A program made the translations under genes and the position numbers. From contig NZ_CP019082.1 of NCBI RefSeq assembly GCF_001956985.1, positions 806,001 through 870,000 on the forward strand: a stretch of 64,000 bases of DNA, given 5' to 3'. Shown here one piece after another: positions 55,558-64,000 of this stretch. The notes under the pieces were generated by a model. It did not search any database. It was not told the DNA's origin and was given only the letters and a program-made list of their open reading frames with translations. Source of the stretch: Paludisphaera borealis (lineage in GTDB: Bacteria; Planctomycetota; Planctomycetia; Isosphaerales; Isosphaeraceae). Position 1 is the first letter of the stretch, and each line of letters starts with the position of its first letter.

Positions 55558-55887
55558 GGTGTTTTTCAGACGTCCGAGTGAGGGAATTCCGGCGGCGACG
55601 CCCGGTTGACGGAGAGTCGGGCTCGTCCGGCCGACAATAGAAGGAACGATTATGCCGACGACTTCGCCCTCGCACAAGCAATCTCAGAGGCATCTCGTCT
55701 GATCGGAGTCTAGCTCGCGATCCGGGGAGATTCGGCCGAATTTCGGCCGCCGCCGAACGCGTCGACGACGGCGACGGCAGCCGCGCGCACCGAGTTCTCG
55801 CTACCGATGGACAACCGATGGCGGACGCGTGTATACTACCTCGGGGTGGTCTTTATCGATGAGGGCGGTCGGGGGGGCTTTCCAGGG

Positions 55888-58800
55888 ATGGCTGCATCGG
55901 ACGTGGTGATCCGGGGCGCGCGCGAGCATAATTTGCGGGACGTGTCGCTCACGCTGCCGCGCGGAAGGTTGATCTGCCTGACGGGGGTGTCGGGCTCGGG
56001 GAAGAGTTCCTTGGCCTTCGACACGCTGTATGCCGAGGGGCAGCGGCGGTACGTCGAGAGCCTTTCGAGCTACGCGCGGCAGTTCCTGGGGCAGATGCCC
56101 AAGCCGCAGGTCGACCGGATCGAGGGGCTGTCGCCGTCGATCTCGATCCAGCAGAAGACCGGCGGCCGGAACCCCCGCTCGACGGTCGGCACCATCACCG
56201 AGATCAACGACTATCTCCGCGTTCTGTTCGCCCGGGTCGGCCAGGGGCACTGCCCGAACTGCGACCGCCCCGTCGCCGCGCAGACCCGCGAGCAGATCAT
56301 CGCGCGGATCCTCGACCTCCCGGCGGGCACGGCCTTCAGCGTCCTCGCCCCGGTCGTGCGCGGTCAGAAGGGCGAATATAAGGACCTGTTCGTCGACCTC
56401 GCCAAGGCCGGCTACGTGCGGGCGCGGGTCGACGGCGTGGTTCACGAGCTTTCGTCCAACCTGGCGCTCGACCGCCAGATCAAGCACGACATCGAGGTCG
56501 TGATCGACCGTCTCAAGGCGACGGCCGTCGAGACGGCCCGGGCGCGGCTGGCCGAGGCCGTCGAGCAGGCCTTGAAGCTCGGCGACGGCACGCTCGTCGT
56601 GGCGATCGAGGGGCGGCCCGACCTGATGCTTTCGGCCCACCACGCCTGCGCGCATTGCGGGATCGGCTTCGACCCGCCGAGCCCGCAGTTGTTCAGCTTC
56701 AACAGCCCGCAGGGGATGTGCCCGTCGTGCGACGGCCTGGGCGTGCGGCACGATTTCGACCCCGACCTGCTCGTCCCCGACCCGTCGTTGTCGGTCTGGG
56801 ACGGCGCGATCGTCCCGCTGGGCGCGGTCAAGGGGATCGGTAAGTGGCGTCGGCACATATTTGAAGGCGTCGCCGCGAACTTCGAGGCCGACGCCGACGG
56901 CCCGCCCAAGGGCGCGATGCTCAAGGGGCCGTGGGCCAAGCTCGACCCCCGGTGGCGCGACGTCTGGCTCCACGGCGCGGGAGACCGGCCGATCGTCTGC
57001 CGTTGGAGGAGTCGCGGGAAGGTGTCGTCGCACGTCGAGAAATGGGCCGGCGTGGGCGTCGACATGCTCGACCGCTACAAGAAGGCGACCGGCGGAATCG
57101 CCAAGGCCCAGCTTGAGCCGTACATGCGCAGCATGCCCTGCCCCGACTGCAAGGGGACCCGGCTGAACCCGCGCGCCCGGGCCGTCCGGGTCGGCGGCAA
57201 GACGCTCGTCGACCTCGGCGGCCAGCCGATCGGCCAGGTCAAGGGCTTCTTCGACGCCCTCGCGGGCTCGCCCGCCGCGGCCGGAGCGCCCGAGGGCTTC
57301 TCGCCCCTCGACGCCGTTTCGCGGACGATCGCCGACGAGCTGCTCAAGGAGATTCGCGGTCGGCTCGGGTTCCTCAACGACGTCGGCCTGCACTACCTCG
57401 CGCTCGACCGCTCGGCGCCGACCCTCTCCGGCGGCGAGGCCCAGCGCATCCGGCTGGCCAGCCAGGTCGGCGCGGGGCTCGTGGGGGTGCTCTACATCCT
57501 CGACGAGCCCTCGATCGGCCTCCACCCGCGCGACAACGACCGGCTGATCGCCACCTTGCAGCGGCTCCGCGACGTCGGCAACACGGTCATCGTCGTCGAG
57601 CACGACGAAGACACCATGCGCGCCGCTGACTGGCTCGTCGACTTCGGCCCCGGACCCGGGGTCAAAGGGGGCGAGGTTGTCGCGCAGGGCGACCTCGAAA
57701 CCGTCTCGAAATCGAAGGCCAGCCTCACCGGCGCCTACCTCTCGGGCGCGGCCCGGATCGAGGTCCCCGTCGACCGCAAAGCCCCCGACGGCCGCGCCGT
57801 GGTCGTCCGGGGCGCCTGGCATCACAATTTGAAAGGTATCGACGTCTCGATCCCGCTGGGGCTCTTGACGGTCGTCACCGGCGTGTCGGGCTCGGGCAAA
57901 AGCTCGCTCGTCAGCGACATCCTCCGCGACGCCCTCGCCCGCGATCTGAACGGAGCGCAGAGCGTCCCCGGCGCGCACGATCGGATCGACGGCGTCGACC
58001 AGCTCGACAAGGTCATCGACATCGATCAGTCGCCGATCGGTCGAACTCCGAGGTCGAATCCAGCGACGTACATCAAATTATGGGATCTGGTCCGCGACCT
58101 TTACGCCAAGCTGCCGGACTCGCGGGCGCGCGGCTACCAGCCGGGGCGGTTCAGCTTCAACGTCCCCGGCGGCCGGTGCGAGGCCTGCGAGGGGAACGGC
58201 TCGAACAAGCTGGAGATGGACTTCCTCGCCGACGTCTGGGTCGTCTGCCCGGTCTGCGACGGCAAGCGGTTCAGCCGCGAAACGCTGCACGTGCGCTATA
58301 AAGGAAAGAGCATCAGCGACGTCCTCGACATGGACGTGCAAGAGGCGCTCGAGCACTTCGCCAACGTCCCCAAGATCGCCCTGATGCTCCAGACCTTGCA
58401 CGACGTCGGGCTCGACTACCTCAAGCTCGGCCAGGCGTCGCCGACCCTCTCCGGCGGCGAGGCCCAGCGTATCAAGCTCGCCCGCGAACTCGTCCGCAGG
58501 GGGACCGGCAAGACCCTTTACATCCTCGACGAACCGACGACCGGCCTGCACTTCGACGACGTCCGCAAGCTGCTCGACGTGCTCCACGGCTTCAAGCGGC
58601 AGGGCAACACGGTCGTCGTCGTCGAGCACAACCTCGACGTCGTCAAGACCGCCGACTGGCTCATCGACCTCGGCCCCGAAGGGGGCGCCGGAGGGGGCCG
58701 GATCGTCGCCGAGGGGACGCCCGAAACCGTTGCCGCCGTCGCCGGAAGCCACACCGGCGCCGCCCTCCAGCGCGTGCTTCACCCCGACCCCTCGCGGCGC

Positions 58801-61800
58801 GTCGGCCAGATCGAGACGAAGACGAAGAAGTCGAAATCGAAGAAGTCGAAGTCGTCGGAAGAAGGGCTCGACGCGATCGCCGTGCGGGGCGCGCGGCAGC
58901 ACAATTTGAAGGGGATCGACGTCGACGTCCCGCGCCACAAGATGACCGTCTGCACCGGCCCGAGCGGCTCGGGCAAGAGCTCGCTGGCGATCGACACGCT
59001 GTACGCCGAAGGCCAAAGGCGGTACGTCGAGAGCCTGTCGAGCTACGCCCGGCAGTTCCTCGCGCCGTTGCAGAAGCCGCGCGTCGAGCGGATCAGCGGC
59101 CTCTCGCCGGCCGTGAGCATCGAGCAGAAGACGACCAGCAAGAGCCCGCGATCGACGGTCGGAACCGTGACCGAGATCCACGACTACTTGCGCATCTTGA
59201 TGGCCCGGCTCGGCCGCCCGTTCTGCCCCGACTGCGGCGCCGAGATCGGCACGCAGTCGGCCGACGAGGTCGTCGAGAAGATCCTCCACCTCCCCGAGGG
59301 GAGCCGCGTCTACGTCATGGCGCCGATCGAGCGCCGGGACAATGAGACGTATGAAGATCTGTGGGAAAGCTTGAAAGCCACGGGCTTCGCGCGGGTCCGG
59401 GTCGACGGCGCGTCGGTCGATCTCGATTCGCCGCCGAAGCTCAGCCGACGCCGCAAGCACAAGGTCGAGGTCGTCGTCGACCGCGCGATCGTCCGCCGGT
59501 CGACCCGCTCGCGGCTGGCCGACTCGGTCGAATCGGCGCTCGATCTGGGCAAGGGGGTGGTGCACGTCGCCCGCGTCGGCGACGAGGACGACGAGGCCCG
59601 CTGGCCCGTCGACCGCTACAGCCAGCACCGCTCGTGCGACGGCTGCGGGCGGAGCTTCGAGGAGCTTTCGCCCCACCACTTCTCGTTCAACAGCCCGCTC
59701 GGCTGGTGCCCGGTCTGCGAGGGGCTGGGCGTCCAGCACGGGGCGAACCCGGCGATCCTGATCCCCGACCCGTCTCGCAGCCTCCGCGCCGGGGCCGTCG
59801 CCGTCTGGCCGAAACTCGCGGAGAATCCGCTGTTCGCCCGGATGATCGAGGCGATGGCGAAGGCCGAGGCCATCGACCTCGACCTTCCGTTCGACGACCT
59901 CGAAGGCCGCCACCGCCGCACGATCCTCCACGGCAAGGAGAACGCCTGGTACGTCGTCCCCGCCGCCGGCCGCGAACCCGGCTTCTCATTCCAATATAAG
60001 GGATTGTTCCCGGCGATCGAGGAGGCGGCGCGGGTCTCGTTCGTGTACAGATATAAGTTGCAAGGCATGGTCGACGACGTGCCGTGCGCGTCGTGCATGG
60101 GGGCGAGGCTCCGCGACGACGCGGCGGCGGTTCGGTTCGAGAGCTGGACGCTCGACCAGATCAGCCGATGGCCGCTCGGCCAGTCGCTCCAGTTCTTCGA
60201 GGGGCTTTCGCTCACGGCCGACCAGCAGCACATCGCCGGCGACCTCGTCCGCGAGGTCCGCGAACGGCTGTCGTTCCTCGTCGAAGTCGGGCTCGACTAC
60301 CTCTCGCTCGGCCGGGGCACGCCCACGCTCTCCGGCGGCGAAAGCCAGCGCATCCGGCTCGCCAGCCAGATCGGCAGCGGCCTGACGGGCGTCTTGTACG
60401 TCCTCGACGAGCCGACAATCGGCCTCCACCCGCGCGACAACAACCGCCTGCTGGGCGCGCTCAAGCGGCTCCGCGACCTGGGCAACACGCTGGTCCTCGT
60501 CGAGCACGACCGCGAGATCATCGAGGCGGCCGACCACCTGATCGACTTCGGCCCCGGCTCGGGCCGGTTCGGCGGCGAAGTCACCGCCAGCGGCACGCCC
60601 AAGGCCGTCCGCGCCAACCCGGATTCGCTCACCGGCCGCTACCTCAGCGGCGCGACGGCCATCCCCGTGCCCACCAACCGCCGCCCCGCCGGTCCCGAGT
60701 CCGGCGTCGGCGCGATCACGATCCGGGGCGCGCGGCAGCACAATTTGAAGGACCTCGACGTCCGCATCCCGCTCGGCGTCGTGACGGTCGTCACCGGCGT
60801 GTCGGGCTCGGGCAAAAGCTCGCTCGTCGAGGACGTGCTCTGGAAGACCGCCGCCCGGCTCTTGCACCGGGCGCAGACGACCCCCGGCGCGGTCGAGTCG
60901 GTCGACGGCCTCGGTCAGGTCGACAAGGTCATCAGCGTCGATCAATCGCCCATCGGCGGCACGCCGAACTCGACCGCCGCGACCTACTCGGGCGTTTTCG
61001 ACCTGGTCCGCGACCTGTACACCAAGCTCCCCGAGGCCAAGGTGCGCGGGTACACGAGCCGGCGGTTCAGCTTCAACATGGCCGGCGGCCGGTGCGAGGC
61101 GTGCGAGGGCGCCGGCAAGAAACGCATCGAGATGCACTTCTTGCCCGATGTCTGGATCACCTGCGACTCGTGCGGCGGCAAGCGGTTCGTCCCCGAGGTG
61201 TTGGCCGTCCAGTTTCGCGGCAAGTCGATCGCCGACGTGCTCGACATGTCGGTCGACCAGGCCCTCGAACTGTTCGCGAACACGCCCCGGATCAAGAAGA
61301 TCTTGCAGACGTTGCACGACGTCGGCCTCGGCTACCTGCCCCTCGGCCAGTCGGCGCCGACGCTCTCCGGCGGCGAGGCCCAGCGCGTGAAGCTGGCCGC
61401 CGAACTCGCGCGGCCGGACACCGGCCGGACCCTTTACATCCTCGACGAGCCGACCACCGGCCTGCACCTCGACGACGTCCGCAAGCTGCTCGACGTGATC
61501 CACCGACTGTCGGACCTCGGCAACACCGTGGTCGTCATCGAGCACAACCTGGAGGTGATCAAGACGGCCGACTGGCTTCTCGACCTCGGCCCCGAAGCGG
61601 GCCACGGCGGCGGCGAACTGGTCGCCGAGGGGACGCCTGAAGACGTCTCGAAATGCAAGCGCGGATATACGTCGAAGTTCCTCCGCGAGCTGCTCGCAGC
61701 CGGCCCTCACGCCGAGCGACCCCGGTACGACCCCAAGGAGGCCGCCCGCAAGGCCGCCGAGGAAGCCAAGGCCGCCCGGCTCGCGGCCAGGGGGCCCGCG

Positions 61801-62418
61801 AAGGCCGCGCCGAAGGCGAAGGGGGCGGCGAAGTCGAAAGCAACCGCGTCGATTCACGTCGACGAGTCGACGACCACGGCCCTGGCGCCCTGGGAGCGCG
61901 ACGGCCGGAAGTGGCACACCGAGACGCGGACGGCCCGCACCGGCCGCCCCGCGCGGTGGGACGGCCGCATCCTGTCGCGGATCGTCGACAAGGTCGCCAA
62001 GCTCACCGGCGGCGACCTCGCGCCGGCCGACTGGAACGAGCGCGGGGTGGTCCGGATCGTCGCCGCCGATCCCGAAACGTCGCTCGGCGCCCCGTTCTTC
62101 CACGCCACGACCTCGGGCGAGTGGATCGTCACCCTGCGGTTCTGCATCCCGCGCCGGACGTTCAAGGAGAAGACCCTCGCCGGCCTGCTCGCCCTCGTCC
62201 CGTTCTCCGAGTGCGCCACTCCGGTCCTCTCCGACGCCCCCCGGATGCGGTTCGCCGAGCACCCCGGCTATCAGGAAATCACTCTCACCGGCCACGGACT
62301 CGACGACTTCCAGACCCCGGCCTTCGACGACTTCCTCACCCTCGCCGTCGCCGCCCACGCCCGCCGCGACCAGCCCGCCAAGCCGAAAGCCAAGCTCAAA
62401 CGCGCTGCGGATCTGTGA
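55888..62418 (+). CDS. uvrA: Tandem-fused UvrA (double UvrA) with extra C-terminal domain
   Basis: 2176 residues, more than twice the usual UvrA (about 950). Two complete UvrA units follow one another: unit 1 (about 1-975) and unit 2 (about 995-1935), joined by a Lys/Ser-rich linker (TKKSKSKKSKSSEEG). Four Walker A loops at Lys39, Lys670, Lys1030 and Lys1642, each in G-x-SGSGKSS form, and four ABC signature regions (LSGGEAQRI or LSGGESQRI). Both units keep the zinc-finger cysteines (CEACEGNG...CPVCDG and CEACEGAG...CDSCGG). Beyond about residue 1940 is an Ala/Lys linker and a 190-residue domain (WERDGRKWHTETRTARTGRP, later FFHATTSGEWIVTLRF) that I do not recognise. UvrA starts nucleotide excision repair. 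Confidence 0.93.
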   Translation: MAASDVVIRGAREHNLRDVSLTLPRGRLICLTGVSGSGKSSLAFDTLYAEGQRRYVESLSSYARQFLGQMPKPQVDRIEGLSPSISIQQKTGGRNPRSTVGTITEINDYLRVLFARVGQGHCPNCDRPVAAQTREQIIARILDLPAGTAFSVLAPVVRGQKGEYKDLFVDLAKAGYVRARVDGVVHELSSNLALDRQIKHDIEVVIDRLKATAVETARARLAEAVEQALKLGDGTLVVAIEGRPDLMLSAHHACAHCGIGFDPPSPQLFSFNSPQGMCPSCDGLGVRHDFDPDLLVPDPSLSVWDGAIVPLGAVKGIGKWRRHIFEGVAANFEADADGPPKGAMLKGPWAKLDPRWRDVWLHGAGDRPIVCRWRSRGKVSSHVEKWAGVGVDMLDRYKKATGGIAKAQLEPYMRSMPCPDCKGTRLNPRARAVRVGGKTLVDLGGQPIGQVKGFFDALAGSPAAAGAPEGFSPLDAVSRTIADELLKEIRGRLGFLNDVGLHYLALDRSAPTLSGGEAQRIRLASQVGAGLVGVLYILDEPSIGLHPRDNDRLIATLQRLRDVGNTVIVVEHDEDTMRAADWLVDFGPGPGVKGGEVVAQGDLETVSKSKASLTGAYLSGAARIEVPVDRKAPDGRAVVVRGAWHHNLKGIDVSIPLGLLTVVTGVSGSGKSSLVSDILRDALARDLNGAQSVPGAHDRIDGVDQLDKVIDIDQSPIGRTPRSNPATYIKLWDLVRDLYAKLPDSRARGYQPGRFSFNVPGGRCEACEGNGSNKLEMDFLADVWVVCPVCDGKRFSRETLHVRYKGKSISDVLDMDVQEALEHFANVPKIALMLQTLHDVGLDYLKLGQASPTLSGGEAQRIKLARELVRRGTGKTLYILDEPTTGLHFDDVRKLLDVLHGFKRQGNTVVVVEHNLDVVKTADWLIDLGPEGGAGGGRIVAEGTPETVAAVAGSHTGAALQRVLHPDPSRRVGQIETKTKKSKSKKSKSSEEGLDAIAVRGARQHNLKGIDVDVPRHKMTVCTGPSGSGKSSLAIDTLYAEGQRRYVESLSSYARQFLAPLQKPRVERISGLSPAVSIEQKTTSKSPRSTVGTVTEIHDYLRILMARLGRPFCPDCGAEIGTQSADEVVEKILHLPEGSRVYVMAPIERRDNETYEDLWESLKATGFARVRVDGASVDLDSPPKLSRRRKHKVEVVVDRAIVRRSTRSRLADSVESALDLGKGVVHVARVGDEDDEARWPVDRYSQHRSCDGCGRSFEELSPHHFSFNSPLGWCPVCEGLGVQHGANPAILIPDPSRSLRAGAVAVWPKLAENPLFARMIEAMAKAEAIDLDLPFDDLEGRHRRTILHGKENAWYVVPAAGREPGFSFQYKGLFPAIEEAARVSFVYRYKLQGMVDDVPCASCMGARLRDDAAAVRFESWTLDQISRWPLGQSLQFFEGLSLTADQQHIAGDLVREVRERLSFLVEVGLDYLSLGRGTPTLSGGESQRIRLASQIGSGLTGVLYVLDEPTIGLHPRDNNRLLGALKRLRDLGNTLVLVEHDREIIEAADHLIDFGPGSGRFGGEVTASGTPKAVRANPDSLTGRYLSGATAIPVPTNRRPAGPESGVGAITIRGARQHNLKDLDVRIPLGVVTVVTGVSGSGKSSLVEDVLWKTAARLLHRAQTTPGAVESVDGLGQVDKVISVDQSPIGGTPNSTAATYSGVFDLVRDLYTKLPEAKVRGYTSRRFSFNMAGGRCEACEGAGKKRIEMHFLPDVWITCDSCGGKRFVPEVLAVQFRGKSIADVLDMSVDQALELFANTPRIKKILQTLHDVGLGYLPLGQSAPTLSGGEAQRVKLAAELARPDTGRTLYILDEPTTGLHLDDVRKLLDVIHRLSDLGNTVVVIEHNLEVIKTADWLLDLGPEAGHGGGELVAEGTPEDVSKCKRGYTSKFLRELLAAGPHAERPRYDPKEAARKAAEEAKAARLAARGPAKAAPKAKGAAKSKATASIHVDESTTTALAPWERDGRKWHTETRTARTGRPARWDGRILSRIVDKVAKLTGGDLAPADWNERGVVRIVAADPETSLGAPFFHATTSGEWIVTLRFCIPRRTFKEKTLAGLLALVPFSECATPVLSDAPRMRFAEHPGYQEITLTGHGLDDFQTPAFDDFLTLAVAAHARRDQPAKPKAKLKRAADL

Positions 62419-62462
62419 AGCCGCCCCCCGTCGTTTGTTGATCTCGAAATGAGCGAGGAGCG

Positions 62463-63077
62463 ATGTCCGCCGATACCGTCCGCCAGCCTGAGCGACCGCC
62501 CAACGTGATCGTGCTGGCCGGGCCGAACGGGGCGGGGAAATCGACGACCGCCCCCGCGCTTTTGCACGGGAGGCTGGCCGTGAACGCGTTTGTCAACGCC
62601 GATGCGATCGCCCGGGGACTGGCCGGCTTCGCCCCCGAGACCGTGGCCATGCAGGCGGGCCGAATCATGCTCGCTCGGCTGAAAGAGCTGGCGGCCGACC
62701 GAGAAGATTTCGCGTTCGAGACGACGCTCGCCACCCGCTCGTTCGCCCCCTGGCTGAAATCGCTGATCGCCGACGGCTACGAGTTTCACCTCGTCTTCCT
62801 CTGGCTGCCGTCGGCCGACCTGGCCGTCGCGCGCGTCGCCGACCGGGTGCGTCAAGGCGGTCACGACGTGCCGGAAGAGACGATCCGAAGGCGATACGCC
62901 GCCGGAATCCAGAATTTCCAGACGCTCTACCGACCGATCGCGACGAGCTGGCAGGTCTATAATAATGCGAAGAGCCTGGAGCTACGGCTCGTCGCCCACG
63001 GCTCCGGCGCGAAGATCGAGGCCGTGAGGCTGCCGAAAGTGTGGCGTCGCATCGAGTGCGAAGCGGGAGGGAGCTGA
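62463..63077 (+). CDS. Zeta-toxin-like P-loop kinase
   Basis: 204 residues. P-loop LAGPNGAGKSTTAPALL (Lys26), then FVNADAIARGL with the substrate-binding Asp of zeta-toxin family proteins, and FAFETTLATRSFAPWL, followed by VADRVRQGGHDVPEETIRRR, which is the lid arginine region of this group. Zeta toxins phosphorylate UDP-GlcNAc; many genomic homologues are of unknown substrate. The stop overlaps the ATG of the next small gene (TGATG), making the pair translationally coupled. Confidence 0.82.
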   Translation: MSADTVRQPERPPNVIVLAGPNGAGKSTTAPALLHGRLAVNAFVNADAIARGLAGFAPETVAMQAGRIMLARLKELAADREDFAFETTLATRSFAPWLKSLIADGYEFHLVFLWLPSADLAVARVADRVRQGGHDVPEETIRRRYAAGIQNFQTLYRPIATSWQVYNNAKSLELRLVAHGSGAKIEAVRLPKVWRRIECEAGGS

Positions 63078-63310
63078 TGAGTGACAAGCCCAAGGTCGAT
63101 ATCGCCCGGATCTTCGCGGAAGTGACTCCGATCGAAGAGGCGCTCGAGGAAGCCGCTCGCGCCGCCGCGATCCAGCACAAGCGAGCCGGTTTGCCGCTGG
63201 TCGTCTGGAAGAACGGCAAGGTCGCGTACATCCCCGCCGAGGCGATCAACGACGACGGCACGGTCCGCGACGAGGACGAACCGGACGAGGACGACGAGCC
63301 GGATCGCTGA
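63077..63310 (+). CDS. Small acidic partner of the zeta-like kinase
   Basis: 77 residues: a helical part (IEEALEEAARAAAIQHKRAG), a conserved-looking LPLVVWKNGKVAYIPAEAI and an Asp/Glu-rich tail (EDEPDEDDEPDR). Starts at the base where the kinase stops. Small acidic proteins next to zeta-like kinases are often antitoxins or regulators. The order (toxin first) differs from classic epsilon-zeta modules. Function inferred only. Confidence 0.65.
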   Translation: MSDKPKVDIARIFAEVTPIEEALEEAARAAAIQHKRAGLPLVVWKNGKVAYIPAEAINDDGTVRDEDEPDEDDEPDR

Positions 63311-63365
63311 ACACGGGCGTCCTCTGATCGAGCGATCTGACGTCTTGACATCCCCGCACGAACCG

Positions 63366-63386
63366 CTACTGTGTATTGCGTTGTAG
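63366..63386. promoter_or_regulatory. Candidate PadR operator
   Basis: An imperfect palindrome with arms CTAC and GTAG around TGTGTATTGCGTT, directly upstream of the PadR gene. A TTGACA box lies at 63345-63350. PadR proteins often repress their own genes by binding such sites. Confidence 0.45.
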
Positions 63387-63412
63387 ATGTACGAAGGAGA
63401 GGATGGTTCGCG

Positions 63413-63745
63413 ATGAGTCCCTGGGAGACGCAGTTGCGGAAGGGGATCGTGGAGCTGGCGGTGCTGGCGACGATCGCCGAGGGGGAGGCGTACGGGTACG
63501 GGATCGTGGAGCGGCTTCAGGGGCTTTCGGGACTCCAGTTCTCGGAGAGCACGGTGTATCCGGTGCTGGCGCGGCTGGCCCGCGAGGGCCTGCTGGCGAT
63601 CCGGACCGAGCCGTCGCCGGCCGGCCCGACGCGGCGGTATTATCGGCTGACAGGCGAGGGACGACGGCGGCTCGACGCGATGGCAGGGAGCTGGCGGACG
63701 GTCACGGACAGCCTGTCGAATTTACTCAAAGGAGTGCGGGGATGA
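63413..63745 (+). CDS. PadR family transcriptional regulator
   Basis: 110 residues from the ATG at 63413. A winged-helix N-terminus: RKGIVELAVLATIAEGEAYG, then YGIVERLQG and FSESTVYPVLARLAREGLL, RRYYRLTGEGRRRLDAM, the classic PadR signature. The stop overlaps the start of the next gene by four bases (ATGA). PadR regulators paired with membrane HAAS-domain proteins are a common two-gene module. Confidence 0.92.
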   Translation: MSPWETQLRKGIVELAVLATIAEGEAYGYGIVERLQGLSGLQFSESTVYPVLARLAREGLLAIRTEPSPAGPTRRYYRLTGEGRRRLDAMAGSWRTVTDSLSNLLKGVRG

Positions 63746-64000
63746 GCACGATCGACATGACGGTGGTTTCGGGATCATTGCAGACGATGATCGACGCCCG
63801 GCTCGACGCGATCGACCGGGCGCTGCTGGGCCGGGTCTCGCGGCAGGAGCGGCTCAACGTCGTCGGCGAGGTCGAGGGCCGCATCCACGAGCTGCTGAAC
63901 GACCGCTGCGGCCCTGGCGTCGAGCCGTCGCGCGACGACGTCCTAGCCGTCCTCAGCCGCCTCGATCCGCCCGAAGCGTACTTGTCGGAAGGTCCGGAAG
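63742..64000 (+). CDS. HAAS/DUF1700-like membrane protein N-terminus (partial)
   Basis: 86 codons visible, running off the right edge. The sequence LQTMIDARLDAIDRALLGRV and VVGEVEGRIHELLNDRCG resembles the N-terminal HAAS-like helical domain that precedes membrane segments in proteins controlled by PadR. Overlaps the PadR stop by four bases. The rest of the protein is outside the window. Confidence 0.7.
   Translation, partial: MSTIDMTVVSGSLQTMIDARLDAIDRALLGRVSRQERLNVVGEVEGRIHELLNDRCGPGVEPSRDDVLAVLSRLDPPEAYLSEGPE

Noticed and set aside
55801-57978. Long antisense open frame under uvrA
   Set aside because: Shadow of high-GC coding sequence; the uvrA frame has all ATPase motifs.

Overview
The window is GC-rich (C/G-dominated third codon positions throughout) and reads as a chromosomal piece of a planctomycete, most likely the Isosphaeraceae. 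This is inferred from hallmark protein types: a YTV-like repeat protein, a PEP-CTERM protein, an LEPR-XLL-like N-terminus on a Kelch-like surface protein, Tat-exported Gfo/Idh/MocA and DegT enzymes, and a giant tandem-fused UvrA.

Left cellular block (1-10.5 kb): a YidD fragment running off the left edge, a sulfotransferase-like protein, the YTV-like exported protein, an HGSNAT/DUF5009-type membrane acyltransferase, a Tat-exported oxidoreductase followed by a frameshifted sugar isomerase, a Tat-exported DegT aminotransferase, a homocysteine methyltransferase-like protein, an M32 carboxypeptidase and a PEP-CTERM protein.

Prophage block (11.07-45.54 kb): about 34.5 kb in which every convincing gene is on the minus strand. 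In transcription order (high to low coordinates) it carries an HTH/zinc-ribbon protein, a C1-type peptidase with several small membrane proteins (lysis position), small and large terminase, portal, scaffold-like protein, an SU10-like major capsid protein, connector, a beta-helix tailspike, a repeat/FN3 protein, a 1359-residue glycosidase tail fibre, tail terminator, major tail protein, a tail-assembly chaperone with a canonical -1 slippery heptamer, baseplate/fibre proteins, a GtrB-like glycosyltransferase with a methyltransferase, a cargo segment (pentapeptide repeats, Cys-rich proteins, a small protein with a planctomycete LEER motif), a sigma-70 factor, an archaeo-eukaryotic-type primase and a D5/P4-type helicase. 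I found no integrase, recognisable CI-type repressor, att repeat or full-length tape-measure gene, so the element may be defective, domesticated, or mobilised by something outside the window.

Right cellular block (45.6-64 kb): a HAD-fold protein lacking its nucleophile, a sugar-phosphate isomerase whose 3' end is duplicated as a broken fragment about 2 kb away, a DJ-1/PfpI protein, an orphan XRE regulator, a Kelch-like surface protein, a membrane pyrophosphatase, a 2176-residue double UvrA with an extra C-terminal domain, a zeta-toxin-like kinase with a small partner, and a PadR regulator coupled to the start of a HAAS-like membrane-protein gene. Four copies of a hairpin-forming palindromic repeat family lie in intergenic spaces of this block.

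All functions come from motif reading; no database searches were run.
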